Shown here: one piece after another, positions 50,469 through 55,064 of the stretch
How positions within the stretch are numbered: the stretch's first letter is position 1
How the letters are laid out: each line of letters starts with the position of its first letter
Assembly: GCF_900167095.1 (NCBI RefSeq)
Contig: NZ_FUXG01000020.1
Span: 1 to 55,064, forward strand
DNA length: 55,064 nucleotides
Source of the DNA: Oceanospirillum multiglobuliferum
GTDB taxonomy: Bacteria > Pseudomonadota > Gammaproteobacteria > Pseudomonadales > Halomonadaceae
Direction of reading: 5' to 3'
The notes under the pieces: model-generated
What the model saw: only the letters and a program-made list of their open reading frames with translations
Told to the model about the DNA's origin: nothing
Database searches by the model: none
Program-made: the position numbers and the translations under genes

Positions 50469-51000
50469 AATGCCAGAAGCGCTGCATGAAGTGTTTGGTG
50501 AAACCCAGTCTGTCGTCGAAATTGCAGGCACAGCACTCTTTGCCACAATAGGTACGTTGCTGATTTATTTCCAACTGTACCGCCCAATTGCTCAAGACAG
50601 CCTCTGGATGATTATCTTAGGCTTTATTTTAATCGCCGATGTACTCGCAGGTTGCATTGCCAACTTCAGCCGAGGCACCAATCAATTTTATGCCACAAGA
50701 CCCAAAGCGCGATTGGTGTTTATCGCAATCCACCTGCATCTGTTAGCAATCGCTTGGCTGCTTTCGGCTCCACTTGAATATGCGCTGATGATTTGGGCTT
50801 ACACCATAGTCTCTGCCCTAATCGTGAACACCTTAAAGGGTCATCCTCTACAGCTGTTTATGGCCGCAAGCCTGATGTGTAGTGGATTGTTCTTGCTGAT
50901 GTTGTTACCTCTGCCCACTTGGTTTCTAGTCACCAGTGTGTTTTTTATGATCAAAGTGATGTTCAGCTTTGCAGTGGATCATTATCAAACGGAGGTTTAG
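50455..51000 (+). CDS. unrecognised membrane protein, six predicted helices
   Basis: A 181-residue protein that I do not recognise. Hydrophobic segments are predicted at about 20-42, 49-69, 83-105, 107-127, 131-150 and 153-173, with a hydrophilic loop near 70-82 (SRGTNQFYATRPKA). No signal peptide and no catalytic motif seen. The ATG at 50455 overlaps the LysR gene and has GAGAG upstream, so the two are probably cotranscribed. Not a repeat of any neighbour. Confidence 0.7.
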   Translation: MNNIKMPEALHEVFGETQSVVEIAGTALFATIGTLLIYFQLYRPIAQDSLWMIILGFILIADVLAGCIANFSRGTNQFYATRPKARLVFIAIHLHLLAIAWLLSAPLEYALMIWAYTIVSALIVNTLKGHPLQLFMAASLMCSGLFLLMLLPLPTWFLVTSVFFMIKVMFSFAVDHYQTEV

Positions 51001-51072
51001 AGGCGAAATGCAATCAGCGACCTATTCAGGCCGCTGATTGATCAAGTGTGTTATGACAACAACACTACCCGT

Positions 51073-53922
51073 TTAGTTAGTCACGATCACTCGAATCCCT
51101 TCGATATACACCCGAGCATTTTCAATCGCTTGAGCAACCGCTAGATATTCTAGTTCTAGAGCGCGCACTTCAATTTCACGAATCGAAGGGTTCACTTCTT
51201 TCAGGGCTTTGATGCGTTCCAGCTCTGGATAAAGCAGCGATTGCATTTTCAGTTGTGCGGCTTCAACCACGGTTGGCAGGTGGTCGTTGGCCAGCTCTTC
51301 GGCTTTGTCGACAAGGCTGCGAATCTGCTCTTGGCGCAGTTTCACCACGTCACGGGCGATGGCGCGTTTCAGTTTGCTCAGTTTTGGCGACAAGCTTTCA
51401 AAACTGACTTTTGCCCCTAGATCATTACCGCGAACATCCAACAAGAAACGTAGAGTGGTCGGCGGTAGATAGCGGCCAATGTGCAGGTGTTTAGGTGCGG
51501 AACAGCGAATGCTGGCTAGCACTTCTAACAGCAAAGTGCCTTCTGGTAGTGCTTTGGTTTTAAACAGACTCACCGCGTTGTTGCCTAGACCACCTGCGAT
51601 AATTTGATCTTGCAGGGCGCGTACAAAGGGATGTTCCCATGTGAAGAATTGCAGGTCTTCACGCACTAGGGCAACGGGGCGCTGAGTGGTCATGGAAAAC
51701 CCTTCTTCGTCATCCAACCCCGGTAGGTCGCTGTTCATCATGTGCTCGCCAGGAGTTAGGTGCCAACTGCTTGAACTGGTTTCGTCAATGTTGACACCGA
51801 ACATATCCAAGGCGCTTTCTAGCCAGTTTTGTAGCGGTTCGGGCTGGTCTTGTTCTGCAATGGCAGCAACGAGCTGTTGTGCTTCATAAGGGCGGCAAGC
51901 GTTGCGCTCTAACAAACGGTCACGACCTGCGTGCATGGCGGCATTCAGCACTTCGCGACGCTCTGTGGTGGCCTGCATCAAACCTTGCAGGGCATCGATG
52001 TCTGCGCTGCTGATTTGAGATTTCAGCAGATCTCCAAACTCGGCAAATAGGGCTGAGGCAGCAGGACAAGGCGCGGTAAAGGCGGCTAAGCCTTGATCGT
52101 ACCAATCCAGTAACACTTGCTGACCTGTACCTTCAAAATAAGGCACATGAATTTGAATATCATGCTGCTGACCAATTCGATCTAAACGACCAATCCGCTG
52201 TTCTAGCAGATCAGGGTTAGCAGGCAGGTCGAAGAGTACAAGGTGGCGTGCAAACTGGAAGTTACGGCCTTCACTGCCGATCTCAGAGCAGATCAATACT
52301 GGTGGGCCTGCCTCATGGTCAGCAAACCAAGCCGCAGCACGGTCACGCTCTAAGATGCTGAGACCTTCATGGAAAGCGGGAGCATGAATCCCTGTGTCCA
52401 CTTTTAAAGCTTCAGACAATGCCATTGCGCTGGTCGCACTGTGGCAGATCAATAGGGTTTTATCGCCTTTGTTTTGCTCTAAATGATCTAACAGCCAGTG
52501 GAAGCGCGGGTCATGGTCGCACCAATCATTTTGATACTCATACTGTTCAGGTGTCAGCTGAGTGGCCAGCTCTGGCACACTGAACGCCACTTCGTAAACC
52601 TCAGGGACTTCTAAGGCATGGCGGTGCAGTTGGCGCGCTTTAAAGCCTTTAACGGTGTCACGTGTGTTGCGGAACAAAACGCGTCCTGTTCCATGACGGT
52701 CGAGCAATTGGCTTTGTAACTGGCTGCGGGCGGAGAGTTTTTGCGCCTCATCAGCGTCAGATTGCTGTAATAAAGCCAGCAGGGCTTGAGCATCAGTTTC
52801 AGGCAATAGGGCGCTAATGGCTTTGGTTTGCTTAGCGCTGAGCGTGTCTTGATCCAGCGCCTCTAAAGCTTCAGCAATCGGTTGATATTGCTGTTCTTCT
52901 TGCTCGAACTGGGCAAAGTCGTTGTAACGCTCAGGGTCTAACAAACGCAGGCGGGCAAAATGGCTGCTTTTGCCGAGTTGCTCTGGCGTTGCGGTTAACA
53001 GCAACAAGCCTCCGGTTTCCGCCGCAAGGGCTTCAATGCATTGGTAGGCCGCACTTGGGGCGGTTTCGCTCCACTCTAAATGGTGTGCCTCATCCACCAC
53101 CAGCATATCCCATTGGGCGGCTACGGCTTGTTGGTGTAATTCTGGGTGGTCGGTCAGCAGTTCAAGACTACAAATAATCAGCTGTGCTTGTTCAAAGGCA
53201 TTTTGGCCGGGATATTGTGCGGCACGCTCGTAGTCGTACAGACTGAACTGTAGGTTAAAGCGGCGCAGCATCTCCACCAGCCATTGGTTTTGTAGCGACT
53301 CTGGCACCACAATCAGCACACGCTCGGCTCGGCCACTGAGCAGTTGTTGGTGCAATATTAAGCCTGCCTCTACGGTTTTGCCCAAACCCACTTCATCAGC
53401 CAATAACACCCGTGGCGCATAACGACTGGCAACGGTGTTGGCGATATAAAGCTGGTGCGGAATCAATGCCATACGCGCACCGCTCAAGCCCTGAATCGGT
53501 GCGGTGGCTTGTTGACCTGCGTTCAGTAAAGTCTGATAACGCAGGTTAAACCAGTCATTGCGGTCAATTTGTCCCGTTAATAAACGGTCTTTCGCTTTTT
53601 GGAAACGAATGTGATTGCTCAGATGAGACTCAGGCAGTTCTGCCAAGCGGCCATCTGAGTGTAGGCCGATATAGGTTAATAAACCTTGCTGCTCTTCTAC
53701 TTCGCTGACGGTTAACAGCCAACCTTCGTGACTTTCAACCTGATCACCCGCACCAAACGCGACCCGAGTTAAAGGGGCTGATTTGGTGGAATAAACGCGA
53801 GTTTCGCCGGGGGCAGGAAACAGAACCGTTACACTGCGCATATCGCAGGTCAGAATAGTACCTAAACCTAGGTCATTTTCTGCGTCACTGATCCAACGTT
53901 GACCGGGAATATAAGGCAGCAT
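51073..53922 (-). CDS. rapA: RNA polymerase-associated helicase RapA
   Basis: Swi2/Snf2 ATPase that recycles RNA polymerase during transcription. The 949-residue product begins PYIPGQRWISDAENDLGLG (after ML), the RapA N-terminal Tudor-like region. The Snf2 core has Walker A LLADEVGLGKTVEAGLIL near residue 175 and VVDEAHHLEW, with motifs V/VI in GSEGRNFQFARHLVLFDL and LLEQRIGRLDRIGQ. A RapA C-terminal domain follows. ATG 53922 is chosen (GAGG 5 bases upstream); a GTG two codons earlier is too close to that site. Confidence 0.94.
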   Translation of the reverse strand: MLPYIPGQRWISDAENDLGLGTILTCDMRSVTVLFPAPGETRVYSTKSAPLTRVAFGAGDQVESHEGWLLTVSEVEEQQGLLTYIGLHSDGRLAELPESHLSNHIRFQKAKDRLLTGQIDRNDWFNLRYQTLLNAGQQATAPIQGLSGARMALIPHQLYIANTVASRYAPRVLLADEVGLGKTVEAGLILHQQLLSGRAERVLIVVPESLQNQWLVEMLRRFNLQFSLYDYERAAQYPGQNAFEQAQLIICSLELLTDHPELHQQAVAAQWDMLVVDEAHHLEWSETAPSAAYQCIEALAAETGGLLLLTATPEQLGKSSHFARLRLLDPERYNDFAQFEQEEQQYQPIAEALEALDQDTLSAKQTKAISALLPETDAQALLALLQQSDADEAQKLSARSQLQSQLLDRHGTGRVLFRNTRDTVKGFKARQLHRHALEVPEVYEVAFSVPELATQLTPEQYEYQNDWCDHDPRFHWLLDHLEQNKGDKTLLICHSATSAMALSEALKVDTGIHAPAFHEGLSILERDRAAAWFADHEAGPPVLICSEIGSEGRNFQFARHLVLFDLPANPDLLEQRIGRLDRIGQQHDIQIHVPYFEGTGQQVLLDWYDQGLAAFTAPCPAASALFAEFGDLLKSQISSADIDALQGLMQATTERREVLNAAMHAGRDRLLERNACRPYEAQQLVAAIAEQDQPEPLQNWLESALDMFGVNIDETSSSSWHLTPGEHMMNSDLPGLDDEEGFSMTTQRPVALVREDLQFFTWEHPFVRALQDQIIAGGLGNNAVSLFKTKALPEGTLLLEVLASIRCSAPKHLHIGRYLPPTTLRFLLDVRGNDLGAKVSFESLSPKLSKLKRAIARDVVKLRQEQIRSLVDKAEELANDHLPTVVEAAQLKMQSLLYPELERIKALKEVNPSIREIEVRALELEYLAVAQAIENARVYIEGIRVIVTN

Positions 53923-54226
53923 GCACACCTCTTAAAATGGCTAATGGCTATAGGGCTAAACACATCACAGAATTAGACTGCGGGGGCAAAAAAAGGGCGC
54001 TATGGTAACAGGATTTGCCCCTGAATCCCTAAGTATAAAGCGGATTAATCGTAAGCCTGTATTGATCTATTTTACCCTGTGGATAAATTAGCCGCGTCAA
54101 AGTCAAGCAAGGCACAATAGATCAATTTACAATGCCAAGTGTAGAACGAGTCGTTTAGTATTCAACTCTTAAATTCTAAGTTTCAACACTGACAAATATG
54201 GCTGCAAAGATCGGGGTGCTTAACTG
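53923..54226. promoter_or_regulatory. 304-base divergent gap between rapA and the lipoprotein gene
   Basis: Holds no gene. A hairpin GGGGCAAA (53983-53990) with TTTGCCCC (54014-54021) is visible. TTGATC at 54062 with GATAAAT some 15 bases later is a weak promoter-like pair for the lipoprotein gene. Nothing else recognised. Confidence 0.3.
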
Positions 54227-54958
54227 ATGGCAAAATCTCACTCAACAACTGGTGCTATGATTGCATTCTCAACACTGTTTGCACTGTCAGGCTGTACCAG
54301 TATGGGTACGATTACAGAGCAGCAGTTAAGTGATGCTCAGCTAATGCAAGATGTATTAGTGCAAGACGCCATTTTGCGCCAAGTCAGCCAAGAGTGTATG
54401 CGAGTTCAACCCACCACCATGCCACTGGCTTATGAAACACAGGCATATTGGTGGCAAAAAAATGGCGACTGGGTGATTCTGGCCGATCAGAGTATCAACA
54501 AACTGGTCTTGGATTCGGTTGAAAGAGTACAAGCACCCGAGGAAACAACCTTAGGCTTATCCGTGACATTGCAAGTTTCATTGCTGGCTCAACAGCAGCG
54601 TGATCAGTTGATTACAGAGCAGACCAGTGCTGAAACCTGTACCAGCCTGCTCAACGGCTATCGTAATGGCGACCACGACCTTGCACAAAACAGCTTGTTG
54701 TCTGAACATCTACCCCGCTTGAAAGCATTGGCGCAAGAGTATTATCCACCTAGTTTTTCTGATGCAAGTGAACTACTGCAAAGCCATGACCGCTCGCAGT
54801 TTATTGCCGAGCGCTTAGCACAAAAGACCCTGTGCGAGCAGGTGCGTGTTACTGCACTGGTACGCCAATGGCCAAGAGAAGTGTACAACGCAGACTGCGG
54901 TGCGGGACGGCAATACTTATTGAGCTGCCAATGGGGCGAGTGCCGGATAACATTGTGA
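54227..54958 (+). CDS. unrecognised lipoprotein, 3' end at an IS tip
   Basis: A 243-residue protein with a lipoprotein signal (FSTLFALSGC, lipobox LSGC near residue 23, Thr at +2, which favours the outer membrane). The mature part is mostly helical by composition, with Cys residues at the end (LCEQVRV, NADCGAG, LSCQWGEC) and no motif I know. Its stop codon TGA (54956-54958) falls in the first bases of the neighbouring IS right end (GTGAC starts at 54955), so the native C-terminus may have been longer. Confidence 0.7.
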   Translation: MAKSHSTTGAMIAFSTLFALSGCTSMGTITEQQLSDAQLMQDVLVQDAILRQVSQECMRVQPTTMPLAYETQAYWWQKNGDWVILADQSINKLVLDSVERVQAPEETTLGLSVTLQVSLLAQQQRDQLITEQTSAETCTSLLNGYRNGDHDLAQNSLLSEHLPRLKALAQEYYPPSFSDASELLQSHDRSQFIAERLAQKTLCEQVRVTALVRQWPREVYNADCGAGRQYLLSCQWGECRITL

Positions 54959-54994
54959 CTGCTCCCCGCCCTTTCGGGCGAGGCTTCCAACTTC
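54955..54994 (-). mobile_element. right end of an IS605-type element with RE hairpin and possible omega-RNA 3' part
   Basis: On the minus strand, after the tnpB stop, GAAGTTGGAAG is followed by CCTCGCCC-GAAA-GGGCGGGG and then AGCAGTCAC. A stem and a terminal TCAC of this kind are common at right ends of tnpB-bearing IS605 elements, where the region doubles as the 3' part of the omega RNA guide scaffold. The hairpin matches that at 253-272 except for the loop. Confidence 0.65.
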
Positions 54995-55064
54995 TCAGGC
55001 AGCAACCGGCGCGTGGCCGGATTTACGCAAGCCTCCATTGGCAGGAACCGACAGTCCTTCGGCC
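54995..55064 (-). mobile_element. tnpB: TnpB C-terminus (truncated by window edge)
   Basis: The minus-strand frame beginning at 55063 reads 22 residues (AEGLSVPANGGLRKSG and on to HAPVAA) and stops at TGA 54995-54997. Short low-complexity tails of this kind ending just before the RE hairpin are typical of IS605-family TnpB. Only the tail is visible, so the call rests mainly on the right-end context. Confidence 0.55.

Overview
The window is a piece of a gammaproteobacterial chromosome. The gene order (rpsB-tsf-pyrH-frr-uppS-cdsA-dxr-rseP-bamA-skp-lpxD-fabZ-lpxA-lpxB-rnhB-dnaE-accA-tilS-pyrG-kdsA-eno-ftsB-ispD-ispF-truD-surE-pcm-rpoS), moderate GC, a CsrB/RsmZ-type RNA beside rpoS and an S-adenosylhomocysteine riboswitch before ahcY suggest a marine Oceanospirillales-like bacterium between Pseudomonas and the enteric/Vibrio groups. 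The genus is a guess.

Layout. 1-278: the end of an IS200/IS605-type element (tnpA C-terminus on +) whose tip has fused to the 3' end of glnD. 180-3745 (-): glnD and map. 4145-24878 (+): the ribosome / envelope / replication block. It holds rpsB and tsf, UMP kinase, ribosome recycling, undecaprenyl-PP and CDP-DAG synthesis, MEP isoprenoids, RseP, BamA/Skp, lipid A synthesis, DNA polymerase III alpha, AccA and TilS. 25137-35833 (+): pyrG-kdsA-eno, then ftsB-ispD-ispF-truD-surE-pcm-DUF368 transporter-rpoS; nlpD is missing from its usual place before rpoS. 35834-36565: no protein gene, but a GacA-box-like site, a promoter and a GGA-rich CsrB-like small RNA with its own terminator. 36566-42420 (-): a periplasmic solute-binding protein, a histidine kinase, trpS, purT, a DUF1289 protein, a gamma-carbonic-anhydrase-like protein and a Nudix CoA pyrophosphatase. 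42658-48327 (+): a zinc-ribbon Nudix hydrolase, an orphan XylR/DmpR-type sigma-54 activator, metK with a structured leader, and ahcY with a SAH riboswitch. 48418-54958: a nitronate monooxygenase divergent from a LysR regulator plus a membrane protein, then rapA and an unrecognised lipoprotein. 54955-55064: the opposite end of an IS605-type element (tnpB C-terminus and right-end hairpin on -).

How the parts work together. Most of the window is housekeeping: translation, envelope precursors (C55-P, lipid A, outer-membrane assembly), isoprenoids, fatty acids and nucleotides. The regulatory interest is concentrated around rpoS: a sigma factor whose Shine-Dalgarno region carries two GGA motifs (possible CsrA sites), followed directly by an RNA that would titrate CsrA and that appears to be under GacA control. 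A second regulatory cluster is the SAM cycle, with metK and ahcY each preceded by RNA structure.

Both window edges lie inside IS ends of the same type and orientation, which suggests an assembly contig broken at a repeated insertion sequence.
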